From Gymnorhina tibicen (taxonomy: Eukaryota > Chordata > Aves > Passeriformes > Artamidae), in assembly GCA_013399875.1 (NCBI GenBank), contig VXAZ01004042.1, forward strand, positions 466,330-530,329: a stretch of DNA of 64,000 bases, written 5' to 3'. Shown piece by piece: positions 11,268-23,400 of the stretch. Numbering within the stretch: the first letter of the stretch is position 1; each line of letters starts with the position of its first letter. The notes below the pieces were generated by a model. It searched no databases. It was given only the letters and a program-made list of their open reading frames with translations, and was not told the DNA's origin. Both the position numbers and the translations under genes were made by a program.

Positions 11268-13378
11268 CTAAGTGAAATAAGGACCCCTTCTAAATTAATG
11301 TAATACAATTATTTTTCTTCTCTTAAATAACCACAAATCAGTCATCTTTGAATGAGGTTCAGTGTTTCAGTTTAGCCCAATATATAATTACTGTTTTTCA
11401 TTCTACCACAAAGGATGAGAAAAGAAGAAAGATTTCTCTTTTTCCGTTCAGCTTCCACATCAAAAGTGCTTTTACTTGTATATCTATAAAGTTAAAAAAA
11501 TTTTTGTGAATAGCTATAACAGAAAATTAACTACATGCAAGTACTTCTTTGTAGTGTAAATACTGCAGAGAAATTTATAGCTTAAAACAACAAGAATTCA
11601 TACAAACAACAGCCCTTCTTCCTGCTTTTGCACTAGAATGTACCAAGAGCAGAAGTTAAAACTAAGTCAGTCAAAATTAGGACTAAGTTAAGCATAAGTA
11701 AGTGATCTCATACAGAACACAAAGCAGAAATAAGAGAACTACCAATGTGATACCGACCATTTGGGGGAGAAAATACTGGCATTAGATATTGTATATGCTG
11801 CAGTTTCTGAGCGTTATAAAGAGGAATCTGCACTTAAACATGGTCTTACAGATTAGAATTTTAGAGAAAGCGACTTTTATAGTCTAATGATTTGCTGACA
11901 AAATGTGAGAACTGCATTAATTTAACAAAGATTTGCAAAATGTTTTTCTGCGGTAGAAAGAAAGGCATGAAAAGGATGGTGAGAAAAGATCAGTATCTTC
12001 TTAGCTCTTACTAGCAATAACAAAGTTAAGATTCCAGTCTCAACTTTGTTACTCAAAACTTTCCTCTCTAATAAAACCACAAGAATACTAATGGTATTTT
12101 GTTGCTGCTGTTGGAAAAGAAAAAAAGCACATGAAACTGCTTTTAAGACAGAAAGCGTGTTTCATAACCCATTTTGCAGCTGACTGTAAAGAGAAATGAG
12201 AAAGATATAGCCAAAAATAATCACTAATATATTAAAGAGTCTCTGCTCAGTGACACCCCAAAGAGGACTACAAGTAGGAATTCTATCACCTTTTGCAAAA
12301 GAAAACATTAATATTATAGTCTCATCAAGCTAATTCCCGTACCATGTGCTTGGTTATGTGCAAATTTTGTTACAGATTAGAGACTTTGACACCTCTCTGA
12401 ACATATCCAATCCATTAATGGGGGAATAGGATAGCCCAGGAAGCCTACTAACAACTCTGATTAGTCTGTGAATAGAAAAGTAAGATAAGGTGGTTACTAC
12501 AAAAATACGGGATGTTTAATAACAACATTCTGCTAAAGAGAGCACCCTTAGTACTGAAAAAGGCAATCATATTATTTAGTGATGAATAACGAGGTGCCTA
12601 GTGTCTTATTTTGCATTCACAGAAGTCAGAATTTTCATTTTCTGTGTAACATTCCCAATAGAATCTGTTCAGCAAGCCTACATGTGCCTTGAGCTGCGCT
12701 AGAAACTCAACACAGCTAAAGCACACAACAATTTCTTATAATGAAGCTGTATATACTTTTTACTGGTAGTTACACTAATAATCCACATGGTGGGAGAGAA
12801 AAAAGTTCAGAGAAAAAGTCTTCTCATAAATTTATGCTGACTTACGGTTTTAGGAGTTTAGGTTACTGGACCACACCTATGCAGGACAAATTAGAAAAGA
12901 AAAGGAAAAAAAAGAAATAGAATTTGTCTTCCCATTTGCGGGTAAACACAAAAATGGCTTTGTAGGCTACCCCAGAAACTCCATAACCACAACAACTGAC
13001 AGATACTGGTCAATATTGTGGTCCGCTGTGGTTACTGAATGACAAGAAACATCATCCTTTTTAGAAAGTTGGCAACACAATACACCACAGAGCAGAGCAG
13101 AGCAAGGAGGAACTACACAGAAAAAAGGAGAACATATCTGCCACCATAAATGACAATATTCATCAGCATTAGAACTATCCAACAGATTTTAATTTTCTGA
13201 CACAAAAGGAGCATTAAATCAGACACAGATATTGTCAGTATCTGTCCAGGAGACAGAGCCGCAGAATTTGTTGTCTATTCATTTGTTCACAGATCCGTGA
13301 CACTCCCTCCCTCTTGAAAAGCAAACAAACATCCTCTTCAGAAAAAACAGCTAACTCTCCCCTACAACAAAAACTTAC

Positions 13379-13428
13379 TGTCGTGTACAGCTTTGAGATG
13401 TGTTTGTCTAAGAATCATCCTGGCACAT
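13379..13428 (-). CDS. Internal exon candidate of the minus-strand gene
   Basis: This 50-nt segment has a pyrimidine-rich acceptor (ttcgggcttctgctctggtgtag) and a strong donor ACA|GTAAGT. Only one frame is open: one base, then CARMILRQTHLKAVHD, then one base. The other two frames hit stops within the segment. The composition, rich in basic residues and leucine, looks like an amphipathic helix. It needs a preceding exon ending with two bases, which 15327-15384 does not supply, so one exon between 13429 and 15326 is missing from my model or this call is wrong. No family assignment. Confidence 0.4.
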
Positions 13429-14130
13429 CTACACCAGAGCAGAAGCCCGAAAAATCTTGCGTCTCTAACCAGCAACATTAGAACTGACAGCGAGAACACT
13501 GCTATTAGAACGTGACTTCAAAGCAAGGCGAGTGGGGCGAGTGAAACAATTTGTAGAATCAGCAATATAAAGACAGATGGGAGATGAGAGGCAGGAAAAC
13601 AGGGACTGAATTCTGAGTTTTCTGCTGCTGGGAGACAGGAAGTTTTCTACCAGGCACACAATATAGCAGCTGACTTAAAAATCTAGTCATAGGGGAATAG
13701 TACACATACTGGCAAGTACTTTTTAATGACACTTCCAAAATAAATCTAACTACACATTGCCTTAATTACATTTTTAAGATTGATTTAATTTATGTAATTG
13801 CTTTATGAGCTCTACCAAGAGAAGCAGCTTAAAAGGCAAAGCAAAAAAAAAGAACAAAAAAAGGCACTCCCAACAAGGATTCCCTCTCAGAGGACTGATG
13901 ACAGCTCCTAAGAATTAAAAGGATGCCAAGGGGATTGGCCATCCTAAAAAATAGTTGGAAAAATAAATCACTTGAAGTTCTACAAAAGCAAAAGGGGCAG
14001 AATAGGCTCTGCTACTCCAAAGTATGGATTCTCTTTTTTCAGGATCTATGTAATCAATATCTTTTCCAAGTGCCACATATGGTGGCATGAGCAATCTTCA
14101 AGCTAGTGATTAATACTGATTTAACTTCAT

Positions 14131-14712
14131 TTGTGCAATGTCTCACTGATTACAATAGTCTGTCTTACATGGAAGGGGTACAAAACACATTTGGAAAGGA
14201 ATGAGGAGGAAGGTCAGGGGTACCAATGGCCAGCAAGCTGCATTCAGCCTTCCTCCACAAAACTCACTCTCCACACCATGTGGGGAGAACTACCAGAGAA
14301 GGTAGCACTGCTCACACATCCGCCTCCTGTGCAGCAGTGAAAGGTGACAGAAGCAAAGGCTGCACGAGGCATCATGAGCAGGTCCACGCTGAAGAAACCC
14401 AGGACCCCGGACCACGTGTGCAGGAGAGAAACAACAGGGCATCTGCATGTCTGTCCACTAAAAGGAAAGGGAGCCCGTCGCAGAACTACAGCCCTTGCTG
14501 ATGGCTTACAAAAAGGGTCCCATCAGGAGAAGGTACTTAACAGCCTGCTGAGCAATCACAACCGCAGTACCTTGTTTCTGAAGGCCGCAGTACCAAGAGC
14601 CACAGCCAACCACGAAGGCTGTAGCAAACTGATGAGAGGCTGGGAGAACCACAAGCTAAGTGTGCATCACATCACTCAACTAAATCAAGACTGGGTGGAA
14701 AGGCAGGCATGA
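14131..14712. other. GC-richer segment open in several frames, unclassified
   Basis: This stretch is less AT-rich than its surroundings, has scattered CpG, and is open in two plus-strand frames (about 91 and 122 codons). No retroviral, transposase or cellular motif is visible. Retained CpG suggests a fairly recent insertion or functional DNA. It lies where the minus-strand gene model lacks one exon, but I found no convincing minus-strand exon here. Confidence 0.25.
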
Positions 14713-15002
14713 CAACAATTTACAAAAAACTGACAGGCATTCACACCAGCAGCAGCGAGGGAATAATATTCAGGGCAAGGGAAACCACAGCACATGTCTA
14801 CCCCATGTGTGCACAGCTCTCCCCAAGTTTGCCTTTATCCTACCCAAGTTATCTACTTCCTGAGCTGCTGCTATAGCGAACAAGCTTTTTTCAAATCTGA
14901 ACTATAGCAGAGCTACCCAATGAGAGGTATAGAGAGACGAATGAAATCATGAATCAGGAAGAAAGAACAGCAGGAAAAGTTCTCAGACAGTTTTTTTTTT
15001 CA

Positions 15003-15081
15003 GCTTTGGGAATCACTTCCCAAAGGAAGTGGTATAAGGCTAACAACTTGAGTCATTTAAAACACTCAAGACAAAACACTA
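15003..15081 (+). mobile_element. Ancient CR1-type remnant (ORF2 end)
   Basis: The plus strand reads gggaatcacttcccaaagga then agtggtataa and tcatttaaaacactcaagac. This follows the pattern of the old amniote CR1 ORF2 end (an asn-his-phe-pro-lys-glu-val-like stretch followed by a short helix). It lies in the presumed first intron of the minus-strand gene, on the opposite strand. The open frame at 14949-15194 is a by-product of it. Confidence 0.45.
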
Positions 15082-15326
15082 AAATTCTGCACTCCCATCA
15101 GAAATTCATGCACATTCTTAGAGAAACAAGCATCCCTCCAAATCAGTCCTTCGCAAGGGTGGGCATTACTGGGAACAGGGCACAGATCAGATGACTGAAC
15201 ACAGAGAGCAGAATGAGCTCCCTGGCTGCAACCACAAAGAACGCCAGAGCTTTACCTGCTGACATTTCATTTTGAAATGAATATGGCTCACTTATCATGT
15301 GGCTGGCAAACAGATACACCACTTAC

Positions 15327-15384
15327 CAGCTCCAACTTTGATTAAGGTAAGATTATGCATGCCTGTCAGCTTTTCACCTTTCAG
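15327..15384 (-). CDS. Second coding exon candidate of the minus-strand gene
   Basis: This 58-nt exon is bounded by an acceptor ending tttcag (after a pyrimidine-rich cttttgtcctttcc) and a strong donor G|GTAAGTGG. The only open frame reads LKGEKLTGMHNLTLIKVGA plus one base, and this frame is the one that continues the Met-Ala-Glu exon. It ends in phase 1. Upstream of the acceptor there is an alternative AG nine bases earlier that would add codons starting with Met-Phe-Gln in the same frame. The plus strand also carries a good donor (AAG|GTAAGA) in the same place, so strand choice rests on phase agreement. I do not recognise the peptide. Confidence 0.45.
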
Positions 15385-16893
15385 CTGAAACATCTTTGGA
15401 AAGGACAAAAGTTGAAGGTGTTCACATCTTAAACTTGTCTTGTCTTGCCAACCTATTGCCAATGGCTCACTGTTTTTGTAATCTTTACAAATACAGCCTT
15501 AGGCAAGCTTGCAAAATGCTACTTAATCATTTGCCAGAGGCAAGTAATATTTTTTGTGACAGGAGAATGAATCATTGGTTTCATCGCTGGGATGGATGTG
15601 GACAATGAATGTCTTTGCTATTCTTAGTCTTGTTTAATTTAGTCTAATTTACATCTTTCTAGTAGTACAATATTTCTTAAAAAAACCCCATACAAACAAC
15701 CAAGAACAACAAAACCCCCTCACTGCTACCAAGTGGTCTCATTTCTCAGAACTACTTTTTCTCATGCTACCACCTACCAAATGATCTGTGTGCCAAGAGT
15801 ACAACTTATTTAAACCCGTTTCCACATACATAAAGTCCTGCTTCATTTCAACACCTTAGCACACAAGTAGCATTAGCCATGAGTGGTTCCACTAATCTAA
15901 ATGGAGACAATCCTTACTCCTAAAGGTTTGTGTATCTTGGCATGAACAGGACTGTAGCAGCAATGGCAAATGCACCAGAAAAATCAACGTTTTCACCCAA
16001 CAGCTATGTGCACATGTGCTGGCATGAATGGACTGTTGTATTCTATCAAGGACAAATGAAGAAGCAAACATAAATGCTTTTCAAACTTTTTTCATAAATA
16101 GTCGCAAAGACTACCTGATGAGTCTAACAGGCAGTCAGATACTTATTCCGTAAGATAAAGACATCTGACATGGGCCTAAACAGTGAGTCACAATGAATTT
16201 CCGATCGCTTCATGTTTCCTTCCAACCACCAGTATATGAAGGCAATAATAGGAGACAAAGCACTGCGCTACTGCTGTAAGATTTTTCAGAAATTCCCATG
16301 TGGGACATGGCATAGAGGCCTCACATTCCCACTTCCATCCCGACACAAGTTTATAGCAATCTATAGGCTCAGAGCCAGTTTGGACGGATCGAGCAGTCAA
16401 ACGCTACACTGCGATCATCCCGTCATTCAAACCGCACATACCCCGCTCTCAGGGCTCTCTTTCTGCAGACATGTGCAGGTCAAAACCCTGGGTACTCAAG
16501 TTCCTGCACTGCCTCACTCCTTTCGTTCCCATTCCTGTAACTCCAGCGCTCGCTTCCCGCGGAAGGCACCTTCCCCCTCCGGACGCCCGCCCTCGCCCAC
16601 ACTCCCGGGAAGCCGCCCGAAACTTTTCCAGCCGAGTGCTGCCCCTTCCCCGGGAGGCGGCAGCCGGCACAGGGCACGGCACCGGCACGGGCTCCGTCCC
16701 TCTCGGAGAGGAGGGCTCGGGGCGCTGCCCGGCCCCGAGCGGACAAAGGCCCGGCCGGCCCCGGCGGCCCGAGGCCGCCGTCCCAGCGCTACAGGAAGCC
16801 GCAGGCTGGGCCCGACACCTTCCCGCCCACAGCGCCGGNGCACCGCTCATCTCGCTCCCGGCCGGCTACGACCCCCGCCCGTCCTCCCGTTAC

Positions 16894-16902
16894 CTCGGCC
16901 AT
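16894..16902 (-). CDS. First coding exon candidate (Met-Ala-Glu then donor)
   Basis: On the minus strand the context around the ATG is gcagccATGGCC, a near-perfect Kozak site, inside the CpG island. Three codons (M-A-E) are followed directly by a donor, GAG|GTAACG. The next exon candidate, 15327-15384, is open only in the frame that continues from here, which supports the join. The 5' untranslated part and transcription start lie to the right of 16902 and are not delimited. Reading through the donor instead would give a stretch of GC-rich codons that ends at a stop near 16789 and looks non-coding. Confidence 0.5.
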
Positions 16903-17248
16903 GGCTGCGGGCAGCGGACGCGCTCCGGCCCGCCCGGCTCGCTGCGACTCCCTCTGCCCCGGCGTCCTGGGCTGGGCAGGGCTGGGCGCGGCGGGACGCC
17001 CGGGCTCGCTGCTCGCTGGCTGCCCGCCGCCGCCTGCTCCGAGCTGCTGCGGGAGCCCGGCCCGCGGGGGAGGGGAGGGGAGGGCCGCACTCCGCCGCTT
17101 TACCCGCCCCGGAAACACATTCCTCCCCGCTGCCGTCAAGCGGGCCGGGGAGGCGTCTGCGGCACGGCGGCAGGAACGGGAGAGCCGTGGTCGAGGCGGG
17201 GCTCGGTGCCCGCTTGTCTCCCGCTTCCATCCGTGCCGCCCGCCAGCG

Positions 17249-17262
17249 CCTTATTTGGCGGG
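17249..17262. promoter_or_regulatory. Overlapping CArG box and E2F-like site
   Basis: The sequence ccttatttgg at 17249-17258 matches the SRF-binding consensus CC(A/T)6GG exactly. The overlapping tttggcggg at 17254-17262 matches the core of an E2F site. Both lie about 350 bases upstream of the candidate ATG, at the place expected of proximal promoter elements. Motif matches alone do not show binding. Confidence 0.35.
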
Positions 17263-17420
17263 GTTTGCCAGCGCCCCGGCCGCTGGGCCCCAGCGCCGCA
17301 GCCCCCGGGCTGGGCCGGGCGTTGGGGACGCGGCTGTGGCTGCCCCGCGGCCGCCTCGCTCCCGCAGGTGGCGAAAGGCTGCTCGAGCCCTTTTCCAGAG
17401 CTGCGCCTTCTGCTCCCCTC

Positions 17421-20400
17421 ACTGGAGGGAGCAACAGCCCGGTTCCACGCACGGAGACAGCGAAGGATCTGGGCAAAGGGGGATAGCCCGTCCCTCTTGC
17501 TGGCAGCTGTTTCCAAAAGCGGTGGAAGTCACTAAGCGATGGGTGGGTTTGTCGTGGTGCTAACACACGCTCCGAGCTAAACAGTGGCTTTACCCAAGTC
17601 CCTCGGCTAGAGTATGCTGGTGTTCTGATCATGCCCTTGCTATTTTAAAGTGCCCCTTAAAGTAGGTACTTGGGAAATTACTGAGTAAAAAAATTAAAAA
17701 ACGTGCCATTCGACACCTTTGAAGGTAGGGTGTTGGGAAACAAGCTATGAACTCACAGCTCAGAGCCCTAAGCACTGTGCCTTTATGTGTGGCTACTGGA
17801 GCTTGTGTCAGTTCTTGTTTTTGTATGGTTAACTAAACAAGCAGTGCTGCAGCTTGTTAATGATTTTAATCACTTTTCCCCTGCTTGCTTTCTAGCTGCA
17901 TTTTGAAATAATAAAGGAATATTTCTACTTTACTAAGCATGGCCTGTGATTCAACCCCGTGTTCCACTTGGGCAGTGCAGTGGTTTAGGGTGCAGTCTTG
18001 TAACAGCTGTGTTAGCAGAAGCTTTTAATGCTGGTAGAGCTGTAATTGCAAAACTGTTTTAGTGGTGTTGGAAAATGAGATTGAAATGACAGACTGCTGC
18101 TCCAAGCAGCTGCATCAAAAGCAAGCACTGAACAAATGAAATGGTAGATAAGTAACATTGACATTCGGAGATAAGGACAGCAAGGGCTATATATTTCAAC
18201 AGGTAAATCAATATATAATATTAATACTGCCAGGAAATAAGAAAGCCACCAGAAAGCCAAAGTTTTAAAAATGGTAAAAATTAATGCCATGCAAAGTAAA
18301 AGGAAATGCCGGAGGGATAGTGATCTGCCAAAAATGTGGGAAATTTAAGTATTGGAAGATAAAAATTACATTTGTCCAAGGTACTCTTCTCATATCCAAG
18401 GTATGCTTCTTTACTGAAGGGGAAAAAAGTACATCTGGTGCTAATTATTACAAGGTTGTGGACTTGATCTCTGTATGGGCCATTCACTTAAAAGATGGAC
18501 TCAATGATCCTTGTGGGTTCCTTCTAACTCAGAATATTCTGTGATTTTGCCAGAATATGCAAATAGTGAGCAGCCATCCACTACAGTGTACCACAAAGAA
18601 GTGGTGGCAAAAATGTGCGACAGAGATTACTGGGTCTCTGAGGAGTAAATAAAACTGCTCAACAGACTGGTTCAAGTACTAACCAATGCTCTGCTCAGAT
18701 CTTATTGTGTCAAGTAGCCAGTGGCCAGCTGCGCTGAGCATTAGGAAATCGGCAGGAAAAAGTCTCCCAAATGGCTGAAAAAAAATCACTGAATTATTTG
18801 GCTGCTTTCTGGACTCCCTTGGAGAGCACAGATGGGTATGAAAACCATTTGTTATTTTCCAACACTTCTGAAGTACTAAAGATATCAGAAAAAAAAGTGC
18901 TGGAGGTGTCTGAGCCAGTACAATCTACACAATTGTAGATGATGTCAAAATGTTTGATGTAGTGTCTCTGTACTGCAGTGTACATGACATCTGGGAGAGT
19001 GAGTAAACAGTTTTGCACAGGAGAGCTCAAGAAAAGACAGGGTTTTCATGGATTGAGTGAGAAGCTGGGAAGTGTTTGGTTCACTGTTAGCTTACCTTGC
19101 CGATACAGTTTTATTATAACTTTTACAGGAACACCCAAAAAATCCCAACCCGGGTTTTGGTGTGTCCAGTGTTGCCTTTGTAAAGAAGCCAGCTCTGTAA
19201 ATCAGGGGTGTCCAGCTGCAGCTCCAGGGCTGGGGCTGACTATCCCTGTGCCAGGCAGCTGTACTGCAATCCCTCCCAGTGCCTGGCTGGGAATCTCTGG
19301 GGTGAGGGGTCAGTTGTGTGCCTCGGGAGCCACTGCCTCCAGAGAAGCAGGAACTGGTTGGTAGGAGAAGATGCAGCAGCTCATAACCAGTTATCAGGGT
19401 ATTTCCTTGGCTGCAGTTTCCCATTTGCCACATGTTGCTGCCAAGCCACTGAACTCTTGAGTTACTAAAGCCCACACAGCTGGGGAGCTGTCATCCTGTT
19501 CTTCAGCATCTACTCCACTCCTGCAGCTTGCAAAGGGTTTAGAGGTTGGTATTTTTCAACTGGGGCCTCAGTGATAACAAACACAGAAGTGCCGTGGTTT
19601 GCACATTAATTCCCAAATGCAAATGCCTACCATCAGGGCACCCATTAGCAACTTCATAATCTCGCCAGCCATTAACAGTTCCACCTTTACTTCTTCATAC
19701 TGTACTAGATATCTCACCCACCCCTGCCCCAGGGAGTGGTAGTTTATCTGTACTGCTCCATTTCCCAACAAACTTTGTTACTGACAGCAGGATACTTTCC
19801 CTTTCCACCGCTCTTCCTTCTCTGTCTCTTCAAAATGGTCCTATCCTACTTAAGATATTTTTCCTTTCCAAAGGAAACCAAACTATAAACCTGAGGTAAA
19901 AAATCATGGTCTAATCACAAAAGATAGATAAAGGGTGGGAGAGAAAACAAAGTCAAAGTGATTCTCCCAAGGATAGCAATGGAGCCAGGAAAAGAAAGCA
20001 GGTCTCCTGGGAATGCGGGAGACTGCAGCCACCTTTGAGCTGGCTGTGGGAGCACCCAGTTTTCCTGGCCTGACCTTGGAGCAAAGCAGCAGCAGCTGCA
20101 GCCGCTGTTTTATTCCAGCAGCAGTTGTGCAGTCGCCAAGGGGCACAGTAGGCACTGAGACCTCTCTGGCAGCTGGTCAGCACTGGGCTCTGGCTTCGAG
20201 TGTGGAGGATGGAGGAGATGTTAGGGCTTGGACACAAGATTCATACAGAAAGTACTATTAGAAGGGTCACTCAGTACAGGAAGGGTTGGTGCTAAATGGT
20301 TGTGGTAACAGCTTTTGATAACAGCCTCTATTTGACCCCTCATGAGGAGTGAGCAACACTTCTCTGGAGGCAGGCAGGGAGCAAGTCCAGCTGCTTGTCA

Positions 20401-23400
20401 GCCATGTACGGTGTGCCCATGATACGGAGTGCTTGCTGTGTTTACACTGGAGCCGGGTTCTCCTGCCCCACACAAGGAGTGAAGTGAGTCACAAACGTTC
20501 AGCCGGGAGATTGCTGTAGATTGTATCCTGTGGGCAAAGGTTTGCTCTCCAAGATTGTCTGCCTGCTGTTCACAGGAGCAATGTGCGGCACTTAGACGCA
20601 ATAAAGCTGATATATTAACACCTGGTTTATGATCAACGCTTAGATCTCCTCTTTGTTTGATCGACAGTCCTGTGTGTAACATGAGCCTGAAAAGGTCAGA
20701 GTCCACCAAGCCCTTCCTTCAGCTCACCAGCTTTTAAAAAGCAACTTGTCCTCTTTTGGCTGTCAGGCAAGGAGAAAGGAGAGGTCACCAGAGCACATGG
20801 CCCTTGGGGTGGGACTGTGCCCTTGCTGACACAGGCACCAGGCTGGCTGCTGGGGTAGAGGGGCTGGGGGACAGCTTTTGTTACAGCTGCACTGTGCCTT
20901 CTGATCCTTCGTCTGACTCTTTTTCTGTACGTCCTTCAGCTGAAGAGCTGCTGTCTCCTCTGTGCGTGTTTGGATAGGCTGAGCTGTTGCTGTTACAATC
21001 CCTGCTGCCATTAGCATACATACTCCTTCATGTTTGTCACATGGATTTATATCTCCCAAAGCACTTTTGTGGAGCTCCTGTTTCATTGTGAAGATCATTT
21101 GTTTCATGCAGAAATTCCTAAGATATTTTGATTCTCAGTAAGCAAGGCAGAAAACTTTTTTCATCCTTAGGAATGAACCAAAGGTTCCCCCCTGTGTTCC
21201 AAAGTAAGGAAGTGAGCAGAAGTTAAATGAAGAGAATAAAGTCTTTGAGATTTATCTTCAAACACTCATGCTCATGATAACACAGGGCAGAGAACTTCTG
21301 CACCAGCTCCTTATGTTGTTTGAAATGAAGCATGTTTTCTAGAGAACTAGATTTAAAAACTTCAGGCTTGAAGATATTTTAGTGTTTAATTACCCAAGAA
21401 AAGATGCCTATGGGAAATTAAAAATATCCCCAAAGGATGATAATTCTGAATGCACAATAAGTTTCTGAGATTCAGCAGTTAGTTAATTCTTACCATGTGC
21501 TGCTTCTATTCTGTGAGACTCTGAAATCACGTGCCTACGTAGTCTGTTCCCTCCTTCTCAGGGGATTCCCGCTGTTTAGATAAGCAGCTCATGCTCATTT
21601 GGGGAAAAAATGAATTCCACTGCCCCCAAAGAAATGTGCAAGGATTACAAGAGCTTTCCTTGAAGAATTCTTCTGCTTCAGTTTTGCCCAGAGGGACATC
21701 ATGCAACATTTTAAGCTCAATGCAGTAGTTATTAGTGCATAAAATTACTGAAATTTAGACTTTTGCAGAGGAGAGGAAGGATAGAAATGAGAAAGGAGGA
21801 TTTTGATATCAGCTACAGAAAAAGTAGGAGATGGTAACAGTCTGCTAGTAGTGAGAGTCTGTCATGAGAGCGGGAGTAAGGACAGATTTCATATTCATTG
21901 ATATGTAGGGGAAGGAGGAGCTATGTGGAAAACAATATTTTAAGCAAGACTAGTAGGCAAGAAAAAGGACAAAAATAGTCTGAAGGAAATAAACAGTAAT
22001 GGCACCACTGGGAAATGAGATTTGGGCAAATAGAATCATGATTGTATATGGTGATTTGCTGTTCTAGTAGAAAACAATGGCAAAAAAAAGGCAGAACAGA
22101 ATATGTTTCTAATACTATTTCTGTCAAGTAGAAGAGTCCTATATCGAGATTGTTTTGAAACCCCAAATTTATCCTTCCCATTACTACACACCTGAAATTA
22201 CTTTCATGATTGTGTTTTTTCAAATAATTTGTTTCATTGACTTTTTTTTTAATTATTTTTTTCTTAGGCTCATATCTAAAATGCTTTGGCAGTAACGATG
22301 TTTGGATGAAGATGCCAGAGATTTAAAGCCAAATCTCTCGCTTGTGCTCTCTCAATGATCCCCATATGATGCCATCTTTCTAGAACAAGTGTCATCAATT
22401 TTCTTTTTCTTAAGAGGTTATGACTGGATGTTAATGGCAGTTTTGCTTGAGCATTGATTTATCCCACTACCTTGTCATCTGCAGCAGAGTCTAATGCTAA
22501 GCAATTCTGACTTTGTTGTCTATTCAACCAGCTTTTCTTCCCTTCTTTATGATTCTGGCAGCAGTTGCAGTTATTTTGCTGCAGTAAGCCGTGTAACTCA
22601 CAGGACTCATCAAACAAAGAATTGAATTTCTCAGTCTACAGATGCAGGCTCTTAAATGAAATTCATTATCAGGTAGGGAGTATTGTAGTTTGCTAGTGTC
22701 CTTGGCAGTAGGATATTCTGGCCACAGCTGACATTGTATTTAAAAACACAAAGTTCTGATTTTAGCTGGGTGTAATGAACCAACAAGGAGTGAAAGTGAA
22801 AAGATAGTTGTTGGTGAACTTATATACAACAGAGAGATTCTCAAGCAATTTGAGAAGAGGTCAAAAAGAACAAAATTGAACATTGCAAGGAAGTGGATTG
22901 ATCACTCTAGTACAGCTTAAAAATGTATTTTAAAGTTACTACGGTTCTGATGCTCATGTAGGCCATCCTGGATGTCCCGTTGCTCAGGTGGTAGAAAGGC
23001 ATTTGGCTTTCAGCCTTTTGCCTCACAGCTTACTCAGGATCTGTGGTATTTTCTGTTACCGCATACTTGAGTTTGTGGCATTGGCTTTCTGCTGTAGCTG
23101 GAGTTTAGCTAAAATTAAACTGTCTTCAGACTAGTAAACATGAATCTTAATTCTCTTTGCTTGTCTGGTATCTGTATCACAAAAAATCTTGTACCATATA
23201 TGCTCCATCCTCCATCTTACCCTGTCCTTCCTTTTTATTCTCCTCATTTTCATCTGTGCGTCTTCAAATTTCCTCATCTGCTTTGAACAGTCCTCTTTTT
23301 CTGGTCTGCAGTGTGGGCTCTGGGCTGTTCATTTTGCCAGTGGCACCTACACCCTCATGCTTACATATTCCTGCTGCACTGATCTGTCCCCAATTCCCAT

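Larger units (their letters stand above)
4432..16902 (-). other. Putative multi-exon protein-coding gene, unidentified
   Basis: This is the span of a minus-strand gene inferred from a CpG-island promoter, a Kozak-perfect ATG at 16902 and a series of short open exons with consensus splice sites. Exon candidates in transcript order are 16894-16902, 15327-15384, 13379-13428, possibly 11248-11267, then 10408-10558, 7150-7204, 6590-6668, 5353-5421 and 4432-4605. From 11248 downward all splice phases agree. Between 15327 and 13428 the phases do not agree (the first ends in phase 1, the second needs 2 bases before it), so an exon is missing or one call is wrong. I do not recognise the product and saw no diagnostic catalytic motif. 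An E2F-like promoter motif and apparent divergence from any family I know would fit a rapidly evolving gene, but that is inference. The gene could also extend left of 4432. Confidence 0.5.
16540..17420. promoter_or_regulatory. CpG island promoter
   Basis: About 900 bases of very GC-rich sequence with dense CpG sit in an otherwise AT-rich window, which is typical of a vertebrate CpG-island promoter. The island covers the Kozak ATG at 16902 on the minus strand. It contains a GC box (gaggcggggc) at 17193-17202, a G-run tract near 17070-17085, and a CArG/E2F-like element at 17249-17262. The many long open frames on both strands here come from GC-rich composition with few stop codons and should not be read as proteins. 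Divergent plus-strand transcription is possible, but I found no convincing plus-strand first exon. Confidence 0.85.

Noticed and set aside
14949..15194. 81-codon plus-strand frame
   Set aside because: Much of it matches an ancient CR1 ORF2 end, so it is repeat-derived rather than a host gene.
16212..17632. Open frames of 100-424 codons on both strands across 16.2-17.6 kb
   Set aside because: They arise from GC-rich CpG-island composition with few stop codons. They overlap each other in most frames, are rich in Ala, Arg, Pro and Gly, and show no domain.
22966..23020. Possible tRNA gene or SINE (ttgctcaggtgg)
   Set aside because: It resembles an A box, but there is no B box at the expected distance and no cloverleaf could be drawn.
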